Positions 1 to 8,442 of a stretch of 42,724 nt of DNA are shown here, one piece after another. Source of the DNA: JAVVSR01 sp964604875 (lineage in GTDB: Bacteria; Bacillota; Clostridia; Christensenellales; CAG-917); contig CAZSAC010000009.1 in assembly GCA_964604875.1 (NCBI GenBank), forward strand, positions 1 to 42,724, given 5' to 3'. The stretch's first letter is position 1, and the number at the start of each line of letters is the position of its first letter. The notes beneath the pieces were generated by a model, which was not told the origin of the DNA, ran no database searches, and saw nothing but the letters and a program-made list of their open reading frames with translations. Both the position numbers and the translations under genes were made by a program.

Positions 1-30
1 TTTTGGGAGTTTGAATTATCCATAATTTTT

Positions 31-66
31 CCTTATAAAAAGAGCTATTACCATTGTAATAGCCCT
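31..66 (-). terminator. Intrinsic terminator after argH
   Basis: A perfect 8-bp stem (GCTATTAC, 44-51, with GTAATAGC, 56-63) closes a CATT loop. On the minus strand it is followed by TCTTTTTAT. It lies about 190 nt past the argH stop. The stretch between them (64-254) shows no convincing gene on either strand. Confidence 0.6.
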
Positions 67-254
67 GATAGAATTTGTCTAGCGTTATTTGGTATAGGCA
101 TCAAAACTTAAGTTTAGAGGCGGTGTTTTTATGCGTGCAAACTTACCCGAGGAAGAGTTACTTCTGCGTGTTTTTAGAGGTTTCTTATTGCTTATTATAC
201 GGCAACTCTTGCGCCAAAATCTCTGTTATTTCGGTTGCCGGTTTCAACAGTTTT

Positions 255-1634
255 TTATAAAGCTTTAACATAGTCTTTTATTTGCGATATACTTTGTTTA
301 ACCGCAACCGAAGACGGAGCCCCTGAAGAGATGCGTTTTTCCACGCAGTTTTTTAGATTGATTGCCTCAAAAATATCCATATCAAATAAAGCTGATTTAC
401 TTTGATATTTTGAAAAAGCAAGCTCCTCTAAAGACACCTTTTCCGCAACGCACTCGGCAACGATTTCCCCAGTGAGCTTATAAGCATCACGAAACGGCAT
501 ACCTTTTTTGACAAGATAGTCCGCAACGTCTGTTGCATTTATAAAGCCTTTAGCGGCGCTTTTTAGCATATTATCCTTGTTTACGGTCAGCTTTGACAGC
601 ATTTTTGCAAAAGCTTTTAAGCAAAGCTTTGCTGTGTCTATACTATCGAAAATTGCTTCCTTATCCTCTTGCATATCCTTGTTGTACGCCAAAGGCAAAG
701 CCTTCATCACCGTCAACAGCGCAATAAGATTTCCATAAACCCTGCCCGTTTTTCCACGCACTAATTCTGCAATATCGGGGTTTTTCTTTTGTGGCATAAT
801 ACTGCTCCCCGTGGAATAATCGTCCGATAATTCGATATATTTAAACTCGAAGCTCGACCACAAAATTATTTCCTCACTAAAGCGCGACAGATGCATCATA
901 AGCGTTGATAAAACGCTTGCCAGCTCAATGACAAAATCCCTATCGGATACGCCGTCCATAGAGTTTATCGTTATGCCATTTAGGTTTAATAGTTTTGCTG
1001 TCAGTTGCCTGTCGATTGGCATTGTCGTGCCCGCCAAGGCGCAACTTCCCAATGGATTTACCGCCGTGCGTTTGGCGCAGTCGTCAAGCCTTTCTAGGTC
1101 CCTTAAAAACATACTTGCGTACGCCAAAAGGTGATGAGCAAACGTAACCGGCTGAGCCTGCTGCATATGCGTATAGCCCGCCATAACCGTTGTTGTGTTT
1201 TCTTCTGCCCTTGCAATCAAAATGCTTAAAAGCGAAACCGTTTCCGATTTAATTTTTTTGATTTCGTCAAGCAAGGTAAGGCGGATATCTAAAGCCACTT
1301 GGTCGTTTCTGCTGCGCGCGGTATGAAGTTTTTTGCCCGTGTTTCCCAGACGCTTTGTGAGCTCCGCCTCGATAAATGAGTGGATATCCTCCGCCGAATA
1401 GTCAATGACTAAACTGCCCTCGTTTATTTCGGAAAGCATTTTTGTCAGCTCTTGAATCAACGCTTGGCTTTCTTCGTTTGAAATTATCCCCGTTGCCCCA
1501 AGCATCGTTGCGTGGGCGATAGAGCCCTTTATATCCCACTCATACATACGGCTATCAACGGCGATGGACGAATTCAGCATTTCTGCCGTTTCGTCTAACG
1601 CGCAATTTATTCTTCCTTTCCAAATTTTTTCCAT
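255..1634 (-). CDS. argH: Argininosuccinate lyase
   Basis: The enzyme splits argininosuccinate into arginine and fumarate, the last step of arginine synthesis, in the cytoplasm as a homotetramer. The 459-residue length is normal for the family. Visible motifs of the fumarase/aspartase superfamily are HTARSRNDQ (104-112), GYTHMQQAQP (153-162) and the signature GSSIMPQKKN (276-285), whose flexible loop holds the catalytic serine. The ATG overlaps the argG stop by one base (TAATG), so the two genes are very likely co-transcribed and translationally coupled. No other arg genes lie nearby. Identification is secure. Confidence 0.97.
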   Translation of the reverse strand: MEKIWKGRINCALDETAEMLNSSIAVDSRMYEWDIKGSIAHATMLGATGIISNEESQALIQELTKMLSEINEGSLVIDYSAEDIHSFIEAELTKRLGNTGKKLHTARSRNDQVALDIRLTLLDEIKKIKSETVSLLSILIARAEENTTTVMAGYTHMQQAQPVTFAHHLLAYASMFLRDLERLDDCAKRTAVNPLGSCALAGTTMPIDRQLTAKLLNLNGITINSMDGVSDRDFVIELASVLSTLMMHLSRFSEEIILWSSFEFKYIELSDDYSTGSSIMPQKKNPDIAELVRGKTGRVYGNLIALLTVMKALPLAYNKDMQEDKEAIFDSIDTAKLCLKAFAKMLSKLTVNKDNMLKSAAKGFINATDVADYLVKKGMPFRDAYKLTGEIVAECVAEKVSLEELAFSKYQSKSALFDMDIFEAINLKNCVEKRISSGAPSSVAVKQSISQIKDYVKAL

Positions 1635-2863
1635 TATAGTTTTATATTATTTTGTTTTTTCATATTGGCTACGACCTTAAGCGGTAGTCCAAATAAATTT
1701 ATAAATCCTGCGCTGTCGGCTTGGTTGTAAACATTATCCTCGTCAAAGGTCGATAAAGCCTCGTCATACAAGCTGTATAATGACGTAATCCCTGCGGGAA
1801 TTATATTTCCCTTATAAAGCTTAAGCTTTACCTCGCCCGTCACGGTTTTTTGAGTTTCGTCAACAAAGGCGTCTAAGGCGTTTTTCAAGGGTGAAAACCA
1901 TTGCCCGAAATACACCAACTCGCCGTATTTTTCTGCCACTAGTTTTTTATAGTGCTGAGTATCTCTGTCTAAACAGAGTGTTTCTAAAAGCTCGTGAGCT
2001 TTATACAAAATTGTCCCTGCCGGCGTTTCATAAACCCCTCGGGATTTCATTCCGACCAAACGGTTTTCCACAACGTCCAATAAGCCTATGCCGTTTTCTC
2101 CGCCGATTTCATTGAGTTTTTCAATCATCGAAACACCGTCCAATTTTTCGCCATTGATTGCCACGGGAATACCTTGTTCAAAACAAACAGATAAATAAGT
2201 GGGAACGTCAGGCGCTTTTTCGGGGCTGACGGACATCTCCAAAAAGCCTTCTTTATCGTATTTCGGCTCGTTTGCGGGTCTCTCCAAATCCATACCCTCG
2301 TGCGATAAATGCCAAAGATTTTTATCCTTGCTGTAATTTGTTTCACGGTTTATTTTAAGCGGAATATTGTGCGCTTCGGCATATTCTATTTCTTCCTCGC
2401 GTGATTTTATGTCCCACTCTCTCCAAGGCGCGATAATCGCCATTTCTGGGGCAAACGCTTTGATTGTCAATTCAAAACGGACTTGGTCGTTTCCTTTTCC
2501 CGTACAACCGTGGCAAATTGCGTCCGCGCCCTCGGCCTTGGCTATTTCACAGATTCTTTTTGCAATAATCGGACGGGCAAACGACGTACCCAAAAGGTAG
2601 CCTTCATAGGTTGCGCCTGCCTTTATCGTGGGGAAAATATAGTCTTTGACAAACTCCTGTTTTAAATCCTCGATGTAAAGCTTGGACGCACCTGTTTTTA
2701 AGGCTTTTTCTTCCAAACCGTCAAGCTCGGTACCTTGTCCGACGTCGCCAGACACGGCTATAATTTCAGGATTATTATAGTTTTCTTTGAGCCAGGGGAT
2801 TATTATAGAAGTATCTAATCCACCCGAATATGCAAGCACAACTTTTTTTATTTCTTTTTTCAT
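1634..2863 (-). CDS. argG: Argininosuccinate synthase
   Basis: The enzyme joins citrulline and aspartate using ATP to give argininosuccinate. The 409 residues match the family length. The N-terminal PP-loop motif AYSGGLDTS (11-19) binds ATP, and the segment containing GCTGKGNDQVRFE is the usual citrulline/aspartate-site region. The start is the ATG preceded by TTTGGAG about 9 nt upstream. It is the first gene of an argG-argH operon with a sigma-A promoter at 2893-2920 and two upstream dyads that could be arginine-repressor sites. Confidence 0.97.
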   Translation of the reverse strand: MKKEIKKVVLAYSGGLDTSIIIPWLKENYNNPEIIAVSGDVGQGTELDGLEEKALKTGASKLYIEDLKQEFVKDYIFPTIKAGATYEGYLLGTSFARPIIAKRICEIAKAEGADAICHGCTGKGNDQVRFELTIKAFAPEMAIIAPWREWDIKSREEEIEYAEAHNIPLKINRETNYSKDKNLWHLSHEGMDLERPANEPKYDKEGFLEMSVSPEKAPDVPTYLSVCFEQGIPVAINGEKLDGVSMIEKLNEIGGENGIGLLDVVENRLVGMKSRGVYETPAGTILYKAHELLETLCLDRDTQHYKKLVAEKYGELVYFGQWFSPLKNALDAFVDETQKTVTGEVKLKLYKGNIIPAGITSLYSLYDEALSTFDEDNVYNQADSAGFINLFGLPLKVVANMKKQNNIKL

Positions 2864-2892
2864 TTATCTAATCTCCAAAAGTGATATATAAA

Positions 2893-2920
2893 ATTATATC
2901 ATATTAAATAATTAAGTCAA
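2893..2920 (-). promoter_or_regulatory. Sigma-A promoter of argGH
   Basis: On the minus strand TTGACT (2915-2920) and TATAAT (2893-2898) are separated by 16 nt, about 30 nt upstream of the argG start codon. Confidence 0.75.
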
Positions 2921-2926
2921 TTCTTT

Positions 2927-2994
2927 ATGCACAAATATTTGCATATTATTTATAATTTTTCTTATTTTATACATATATTGCATATTATACTGCA
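2927..2994. promoter_or_regulatory. Two TGCA-N8-TGCA dyads, candidate ArgR operators
   Basis: Upstream of the argG -35 lie two AT-rich dyads with the same layout, ATGCACAAATATTTGCAT (2927-2944) and TGCATATTATACTGCA (2979-2994). Each has TGCA, eight bases, then TGCA. Position and AT-rich centre fit an arginine-repressor site, but the half-site differs from the usual TGAAT, so this is a guess from context. Confidence 0.35.
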
Positions 2995-3000
2995 TTGATT

Positions 3001-3030
3001 GAATAAAAACGCCACGCATGAAACGTGGCG
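3001..3030 (-). terminator. Terminator of the metallophosphoesterase operon
   Basis: A 7-bp GC-rich stem (CGCCACG, 3010-3016; CGTGGCG, 3024-3030) with a 7-nt loop is followed on the minus strand by TTTTTATTC. It sits 50 nt past the stop of the metallophosphoesterase gene. Confidence 0.8.
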
Positions 3031-3079
3031 AAAAATAGATATAAATTTTTAAAGCTATGCCGATTATAACTTTTACCGA

Positions 3080-4372
3080 CTAGGATTTGGTATAGATACC
3101 GTCATAATAATCGTCGCCGGTTACGCTTTCTTTTTCATATTTAGGGACGTATTTGTCTTGATAATAGTTTTCGGGCGTAATGGTAAAGCTTCCGTCTGTT
3201 GCGCAACGAATTATCGTGCAACCGCGCTGATTGCCGTATTCGCTGATTTTTGAATAGGCAAGATAATCCACGCTGTAACCGTACGTCAGTTGAATACCTT
3301 TATATTCAAAATTAAAGTTGTTAAGGTGGTCGTGCCCGCAGAAGATTGCTTTGGTACTGTCCAATTCATACATCTTATCAAACAGCTTGTCATTTTCGGG
3401 CTTAATTGTAGAATATACTACCTTACCTTCAGGGTCTTCCCCTGCCGTGCCGTAAATAAGCTTTGTATCGGCAGTATCCTTGTATCCGTTGTTTTTGAAC
3501 TCGTTCCACGCAGTTTGGTATTGCGTCAGCGGAATATGGAAAAATGCCAATGATTTCACAGGTGAATCGGTAGCAGAGGCAGTTGCGTTATCAGTGTTCA
3601 TTTGAGCGATTGCGTTGGCATACCAGTCGATTTGTGATTGCTTAATGTAATCATATTTCCAAAATATGCCAAAATAATCTCCGTCCGTATAGCTATGGCT
3701 GTCGAAAACAAACAAGGCTTGCGTAATAACACCGCTTGAATTTTTCACTTTTATAAGCTGATTGCCGTAGCCGTCAATTTCCGTATTTTTGGGGTTATCC
3801 AAAAATATACAATGCGGATAATTGGTTTTATCGCCATAGAATTTCGCCAGCTTTTCACGTGAATAATAGCTGTATGCCTCGGTATCGTGATTGCCAAAGC
3901 CTATCGTCCAATAGACGCCAAGCGTTTCCATTAAAAGCGCGAAAGATTTTGATGACGACAAATTATTGAAAGTCCCAGCTTGAAACGGAACCGGATAGGC
4001 TAAATCTCCCGTTACAATAACTAAATCGGGCTTTTCCGCCGTTATCATCGCCGCGACAGCGTTCAACGCCATTTCGTCCTTTTCCTTGGACATAAATCCG
4101 CCGCCGATATGGACGTCGGTAAGCTGCATAATTTTAAATTCACCGTCAGTTACAAACGTATAACAGCCGTCAGCGCCTAGTGTAGGAACCAATTGTTGTC
4201 CGTTATAGTCTACTTTATCAAACGTTTTGGCAAATGCGTCTCTGTTGTTATTGCCAACCGTATTTGTGACAGCAACTGCGGTGGCAATCAGTCCGATAAT
4301 TAAGACTATCGCCACAATAGTTTTTAAAAAATTAATTTTTCCTTTTCCGTCAATTCGATGTTTTCTTGTCAT
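3080..4372 (-). CDS. Membrane-anchored calcineurin-like metallophosphoesterase
   Basis: This is a predicted two-metal phosphoesterase held to the membrane by one N-terminal helix (about residues 18-37), with the catalytic domain outside. Metal-ligand motifs occur in the family order: DVH (86-88), GD (122-123), GNHD (160-163), FHIP (about 278-281) and GHDH (346-349). Starting at the ATG after GAGGTGAAT gives 430 residues. An in-frame start 16 codons upstream would overlap the previous gene and has no ribosome site. It is last in a four-gene operon of small membrane proteins. Substrate is unknown; family members act on nucleotides, phosphoproteins or phospholipids, so no specific role is claimed. 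Confidence 0.85.
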   Translation of the reverse strand: MTRKHRIDGKGKINFLKTIVAIVLIIGLIATAVAVTNTVGNNNRDAFAKTFDKVDYNGQQLVPTLGADGCYTFVTDGEFKIMQLTDVHIGGGFMSKEKDEMALNAVAAMITAEKPDLVIVTGDLAYPVPFQAGTFNNLSSSKSFALLMETLGVYWTIGFGNHDTEAYSYYSREKLAKFYGDKTNYPHCIFLDNPKNTEIDGYGNQLIKVKNSSGVITQALFVFDSHSYTDGDYFGIFWKYDYIKQSQIDWYANAIAQMNTDNATASATDSPVKSLAFFHIPLTQYQTAWNEFKNNGYKDTADTKLIYGTAGEDPEGKVVYSTIKPENDKLFDKMYELDSTKAIFCGHDHLNNFNFEYKGIQLTYGYSVDYLAYSKISEYGNQRGCTIIRCATDGSFTITPENYYQDKYVPKYEKESVTGDDYYDGIYTKS

Positions 4373-4379
4373 ATTCACC

Positions 4380-4661
4380 TCATACCAAATAAATCCAGCC
4401 CACCACAACGATTGCAACATTCAGCAACGCCAATAGTGGCATAAACACCATAAAATACCAATGTTTTGTTTTATGGTGGCATAAATACATACCTAAGGTT
4501 GTGCCGACCCCGCCCATAAAAAGCGCAATTTTAAACAACGTAAATTCCTTTATTCGAGTTTTCCCTTTTTTAGAATTTACCTTGTCTACCGCCATAACGA
4601 CAAACCCGACGACTGTCATCACGGCAAAAACAGCCATTAAAATATATTTCAATATTTCCAT
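4380..4661 (-). CDS. Small DUF1294-type membrane protein
   Basis: This 93-residue protein has three hydrophobic segments (about 5-25, 44-60 and 69-92). The family hallmarks seen are a DK pair after the first segment, a basic stretch with RIKEFTLFK, a GG/TxLGM segment and HHKTKH. These fit the DUF1294 family of short integral membrane proteins, which has no known function. Its ATG overlaps the stop of the preceding gene (TAATG), and the phosphoesterase gene starts 8 nt after its own stop, so it sits inside one operon. Confidence 0.75.
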   Translation of the reverse strand: MEILKYILMAVFAVMTVVGFVVMAVDKVNSKKGKTRIKEFTLFKIALFMGGVGTTLGMYLCHHKTKHWYFMVFMPLLALLNVAIVVVGWIYLV

Positions 4662-5152
4662 TATTGCTCCAATAGTTTTTCAGACGTTCTTTTAAAGTCT
4701 CTAAGCGATAAAGCCGAATACAACACCAATAAAAGGTATATTGAGCACATCGCTATAGTTAAGCCTAGCGGAAAGTCTGTGAAAATCCAAACGAAAAGTA
4801 TCGCGATTATTATGCCGATATAGGCGCACAACATTGTAACAATTTGCCATTTTTTTGCCGCTCCGTTTCGGAGTTTTTGGAAATTGAACACTAAGAAAGC
4901 AAAAGTAATAATTAACAATAAGTCACAAATTCCCGAAAACGTCATAATTGCTATCGTTATGGCTTGCCCTATGGCGTTTCCTAAGCTATTGTTCTCTCCG
5001 TCGGCGGGCGGATTTGTTTCGGCTTCATTTATCGCCTTTTCCGCATCAAAATAGGACGCCAACCCCGATATGAGGACTACCGAGGCAACCGATATTGCCA
5101 AAGTTAGAATTACAATAAAAAAAATCCCTAGGCCTCTTGTTGATTTACTCAT
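4661..5152 (-). CDS. Four-helix membrane protein of unknown function
   Basis: From the ATG at 5152 the protein has 163 residues. This ATG overlaps the preceding stop in the pattern ATGAGTAA and follows a GAGGAGG stretch about 10 nt upstream. Hydrophobic segments lie at about 8-32, 63-88, 101-122 and 128-147, with a polar loop rich in Asn, Pro and acidic residues after the first helix. The C-terminal tail is charged. It resembles the upstream neighbour in layout (helix, outside loop, three helices), so the two may be distant paralogues or partners. No family was recognised. Confidence 0.7.
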   Translation of the reverse strand: MSKSTRGLGIFFIVILTLAISVASVVLISGLASYFDAEKAINEAETNPPADGENNSLGNAIGQAITIAIMTFSGICDLLLIITFAFLVFNFQKLRNGAAKKWQIVTMLCAYIGIIIAILFVWIFTDFPLGLTIAMCSIYLLLVLYSALSLRDFKRTSEKLLEQ

Positions 5153-5738
5153 CACGGTCGTCCTCCTCGCTGTCATATCCGTTTGAGTATGAATTATTTA
5201 TATAATCCAATTTGGGATATTCACCGCCAAAGTCATCCTCGTTTTCCACCGCAGGCGTATCATAAAGCTCCCGCTTCTGCTCTGCGTTGGACAAAAAAGC
5301 ATACGTGATACAAGACACCGTCAGACAAATAATCAGCGTAAACGCCTTCCACATTTCCGAGGGACGCATAGCAAACATCGCAACAGCAAAAATGGATAAA
5401 ATAACCGAAATAATCACAAGCCTTGTGTTATAGCTTATCGTATATTTGGGAGGGTCAAAAGCTTTTAAGCGTTTTATGTAATGCAAAATGAAACTCAACA
5501 AAAACAAACACAGTATAACGCCCAAAAAAATCATAAAGAAGAAAGCGAACGCTCCGAAAAAAACCAACAGCAACGCCAAGCCTCCCGTCAACGCTTCGCC
5601 GATGGAGCCTCCTGCATTTTCCTGTAAAATTTCCTCTCCTGAATTAAAAACCGATTTCGAGCCGACAAACGTAAAACAAATTATTACAATGAACATTGCA
5701 ATAACAATTCCGCCCATTATTTGAGAAGCCAACTTCAT
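5145..5738 (-). CDS. Membrane protein with acidic cytoplasmic tail
   Basis: First gene of the operon that ends in the metallophosphoesterase. The ATG at 5738 is chosen because GTGGAGG stands 5 nt upstream; a GTG five codons earlier overlaps that site. The 197-residue product has hydrophobic segments near 8-27, 50-86 (long, probably two helices), 103-122 and 128-147. The C-terminal tail of about 45 residues is strongly acidic and ends in EEDDRDE. No known family was recognised. The acidic tail could be a docking site, but that is speculation. Confidence 0.7.
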   Translation of the reverse strand: MKLASQIMGGIVIAMFIVIICFTFVGSKSVFNSGEEILQENAGGSIGEALTGGLALLLVFFGAFAFFFMIFLGVILCLFLLSFILHYIKRLKAFDPPKYTISYNTRLVIISVILSIFAVAMFAMRPSEMWKAFTLIICLTVSCITYAFLSNAEQKRELYDTPAVENEDDFGGEYPKLDYINNSYSNGYDSEEDDRDE

Positions 5739-5766
5739 ATCAACCTCCACCAACAGCCTATATATT

Positions 5767-5795
5767 ATAATATCATATAAAAAATAATTTTACAA
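5767..5795 (-). promoter_or_regulatory. Sigma-A promoter of the 5738-3080 operon
   Basis: TTGTAA (5790-5795) and TATTAT (5767-5772) are spaced by 17 nt on the minus strand, about 30 nt before the first start codon. Confidence 0.65.
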
Positions 5796-5807
5796 TCGTT
5801 TTTTTTG

Positions 5808-5860
5808 CCAATAAAAGGGGGATGGCTAGGTGCAAAACACCTAGCCATCTTGGGGGGATA
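5808..5860 (-). terminator. Long hairpin after the phosphofructokinase genes
   Basis: A perfect 12-bp stem (GATGGCTAGGTG, 5821-5832; CACCTAGCCATC, 5838-5849) has a CAAAA loop and G-runs on both sides. On the minus strand it is followed by CCCCTTTTATT, so the U-tract is offset by four C. It is probably the terminator of mtrB-pfkA-pfp, though not a textbook one. Confidence 0.55.
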
Positions 5861-5901
5861 ATAAAATGATAGCACATCCATAACGGACGGCTTTTTTTGT
5901 A

Positions 5902-7140
5902 CTATTTTACAAGGACTTTTTTTAGCTTCGCAAAGCGAGGTAGTCCATCCTCTAAAGGCGCCTTACAGTCACCTTGAATTAACGGCAACGCATATTCGGC
6001 AAATTCTTTAGAAATACCTGTGCCGTTGTTGATAATCCATTCCATCGGGACAGTTTTTTCTGTGTTTGCGGCAAGCTCCAACGGTAACAACTTATAGTCA
6101 CAAACGTATTTATCGCCTTTTTCGCGTTCAAACACAACCATTTTGTCGCTTTCGCCCTCAACCGCCGCTATAACCGCTTTCTTACCTGCGTTAAACGCTT
6201 CTTCAACGTCTGTCTTAGATGCGATATGAGCGCCGCAACGTTGCATTAAGCTAAACTCTATAGCGCGTGTTTTGACACCCAAGCGCTCTTTCACAATGTT
6301 GGCAAGAACTGCGCCGACACCGCCGAGCTGCGCGTGTCCAAAAAGGTCGGTGGCAGATGCGGTAAATTCACCAACATATTTGCCTTCCGCCGTTTTAATG
6401 CCTTCAGACACAACTGCAATGCACTTGTTCAAATTATTATTGCATACTTCTTTAACATTGTCAACAAATTTATCCACATCAAAGGGCACTTCCGGCAAAT
6501 AAATTAAATCTGCGCCTAAGCCCTTGAGATTGGCAAGCGACGCCGCTGCGGTAAGCCAACCGGCGTTACGTCCCATAACCTCGATGACGCAAACAAGCCC
6601 TGTATTATATACCTTAGCGTCAAGATTAATCTCCATCACTGTGGTGGCGATATACTTGGCAGCGCTGGCATAGCCGGGACAATGGTCGGTGCCGAAAAGG
6701 TCATTGTCAATAGTCTTTGGCACGCCGATTACGTTGCAATCCCAACCGCTGTTTTTCATAAACTTGCTTATCTTGTTGCAAGTATCCATACTGTCGTTTC
6801 CGCCGTTATAGAAGAAATAACGGATATTATATTTTTTGAAGACTTCCAATAAGCGCTTATAATCCTTATCGTCAACTTCAACAGGTTTGAGCTTATAACG
6901 CACAGACCCGAGCGCTGAAGAAGGAGTATATTTTAAAAGCTCAAGTTCAGACGCTTCTTCTTGTCCGATATCGAAAAATCTTTCATCTAAAACACCCTTG
7001 ATTCCGTGTTCTGCGCCGTAAACTGCGGTAATATTTTTTTGTTTTAAGGCTTCGATAAATACGCCCGCCGCGCTTGCGTTAATAACTGATGTAGGTCCGC
7101 CCGATTGAGCAAACATACACGCTCCAACCAAATTTTTCAT
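5902..7140 (-). CDS. Pyrophosphate-type 6-phosphofructokinase
   Basis: The product phosphorylates fructose 6-phosphate, by motif most likely using pyrophosphate and therefore reversibly. In the phosphofructokinase superfamily ATP enzymes have GGDGS and PGTIDND. Here the matching segments are GGNDS (113-117) and PKTIDND (141-147), and the Lys of PKTIDND is the usual mark of PPi use. MGRNAGW (sugar-phosphate site) is intact. Length is 412 residues, as in bacterial PPi-PFKs. It starts 11 nt after the pfkA stop, so the cell makes an ATP enzyme and a PPi enzyme from one transcript. Confidence 0.88.
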   Translation of the reverse strand: MKNLVGACMFAQSGGPTSVINASAAGVFIEALKQKNITAVYGAEHGIKGVLDERFFDIGQEEASELELLKYTPSSALGSVRYKLKPVEVDDKDYKRLLEVFKKYNIRYFFYNGGNDSMDTCNKISKFMKNSGWDCNVIGVPKTIDNDLFGTDHCPGYASAAKYIATTVMEINLDAKVYNTGLVCVIEVMGRNAGWLTAAASLANLKGLGADLIYLPEVPFDVDKFVDNVKEVCNNNLNKCIAVVSEGIKTAEGKYVGEFTASATDLFGHAQLGGVGAVLANIVKERLGVKTRAIEFSLMQRCGAHIASKTDVEEAFNAGKKAVIAAVEGESDKMVVFEREKGDKYVCDYKLLPLELAANTEKTVPMEWIINNGTGISKEFAEYALPLIQGDCKAPLEDGLPRFAKLKKVLVK

Positions 7141-7151
7141 AGATAATCTCC

Positions 7152-8126
7152 TTATAAACTTAAAATATGAGCGATATCGTAAAGCCGAGTATCAAATATG
7201 CGTTTCATCGAAAGCGCCTCGTCAATATCCATATCGTTTATTATATTATTTTTTATACCGACAACCCTGTTTGATTGCCCTTTTACAATCAAATCTACCG
7301 CCCTGACAGCCAGCTTAGCCGCCAAAACACGGTCAGCCACAGTAGGCGCTCCGCCTCGCTGAATATGTCCTAGACGAGTAACACGGATAGATATGCCTGA
7401 TTTTTCTTTTATTTTGTCGCAGATTTCGTCGGCGTCACCCGCGCCCTCTGCCAAAATAATCATATTTGAGGTTTTGCCACGCTGATAGCTCAGCGCGATT
7501 TCATTTGCGATTGCGTCTAAATCATAGGGCATCTCGGGCACTAAAACGTATTCTGCTCCGCCCGACACCCCTGCGTATAAAGCAATGTCTCCGCAACGTC
7601 TGCCCATAACCTCTAAAAGGCTGACTCTGTCGTGCGAGGTCATCGTATCACGCAAGCTGTTTATCGCCCAAATAACCGTATTTACCGCAGTATCGAAACC
7701 TAAGGTATAATCGGTATAAGCCAAATCGTTGTCAATCGTACCGGGAATGCCGATAACCTTAATATCCGTTAACGTGCATAAATCTTTTGCGCCTCTGAAA
7801 GAACCGTCGCCACCGATTGTAATAACACAATCAATACCTAAATTTGACAGGTTTTTAGCAGCCAACTTTATGCCCTCTTCGGTTAAAAATTCAGGACACC
7901 TTGCCGTCTTTAAAACAGTGCCTCCCCGTTGAATTATATCCGAAACCGAGCGAGAATTCATTGGAATAATCGTGTTGTCTATCAGCCCTTTATAGCCCCT
8001 TTCCACACCGAAAACTTCCAAGCCTTGATTGAGCGCGTATCTCGTGCAAGCCCTAACGCACGCATTCATACCCGGCGCGTCGCCACCGCTGGTTAATATT
8101 GCAATTTTTTTTATACTATTTTTCAT
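7152..8126 (-). CDS. pfkA: ATP-dependent 6-phosphofructokinase
   Basis: Commits fructose 6-phosphate to glycolysis using ATP. Motifs are complete: TSGGDAPGMN (12-21), GGDGS (105-109, ATP type), PGTIDND (128-134, with catalytic Asp), MGRRCGD, and RLGHIQRGG near the allosteric and sugar site. With the ATG at 8126 the protein is 324 residues, close to the usual 320. A TTG five codons upstream is in frame but lacks a ribosome site. The ATG overlaps the end of mtrB by 11 nt and has only a weak ribosome site, which suggests translational coupling to mtrB. Confidence 0.95.
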   Translation of the reverse strand: MKNSIKKIAILTSGGDAPGMNACVRACTRYALNQGLEVFGVERGYKGLIDNTIIPMNSRSVSDIIQRGGTVLKTARCPEFLTEEGIKLAAKNLSNLGIDCVITIGGDGSFRGAKDLCTLTDIKVIGIPGTIDNDLAYTDYTLGFDTAVNTVIWAINSLRDTMTSHDRVSLLEVMGRRCGDIALYAGVSGGAEYVLVPEMPYDLDAIANEIALSYQRGKTSNMIILAEGAGDADEICDKIKEKSGISIRVTRLGHIQRGGAPTVADRVLAAKLAVRAVDLIVKGQSNRVVGIKNNIINDMDIDEALSMKRIFDTRLYDIAHILSL

Positions 8127-8367
8127 TTTTGATACTTTCAATCATACCGTGTTTGGTATAAACCTCTGCGTCGCCTTTAATTTTTATTGCCGAAGTCTTT
8201 TGTGTAAACTGCGCAATCAATACCTCGCCCTTGTCGAGCATTTCCGTATGGTGCGACCGAGTTTCTCCACCTCGAGTCAAGCCGATAACCTGCACGCCGC
8301 TGTTTTTAGCGCGGATAACAACGTATTCTTCTCCGACTGCTTTATCGATATTTTCAAGGTTTTCCAT
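8116..8367 (-). CDS. mtrB: TRAP, trp RNA-binding attenuation protein
   Basis: The 83-residue product closely matches Bacillus TRAP, an 11-subunit ring that binds tryptophan and wraps RNA carrying GAG/UAG triplets to block trp gene expression. The core VIGLTRG..T..HH.E.LDKGEVLIAQFT..TSAIK is present. Tryptophan-contact residues equivalent to Bacillus Thr25, Thr30 and Ser53 are kept (T31, T36, S59). Of the RNA-contact trio Lys37/Lys56/Arg58, this protein has M43, K62 and K64, so the first is lost and the third is conservative. A good GGAGGC site precedes the ATG. It lies between dnaE and pfkA, not beside folE or trp genes. Confidence 0.92.
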   Translation of the reverse strand: MENLENIDKAVGEEYVVIRAKNSGVQVIGLTRGGETRSHHTEMLDKGEVLIAQFTQKTSAIKIKGDAEVYTKHGMIESIKNEK

Positions 8368-8388
8368 AATAAGCCTCCAGTTTTAATT

Positions 8389-8417
8389 ATAATAGCTATA
8401 AACTAAACAAAAGTCAA
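8389..8417 (-). promoter_or_regulatory. Sigma-A promoter of mtrB-pfkA-pfp
   Basis: TTGACT (8412-8417) and TATTAT (8389-8394) are 17 nt apart on the minus strand, in the 75-nt gap after dnaE. The three genes can therefore be expressed apart from dnaE. Confidence 0.7.
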
Positions 8418-8442
8418 GTTTTATGGCGCAAAATTGCCTAAG

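Noticed and set aside
75..260. 61-codon plus-strand frame at the left edge
   Set aside because: It starts at TTG without a ribosome site, overlaps the end of argH, and shows no protein features.
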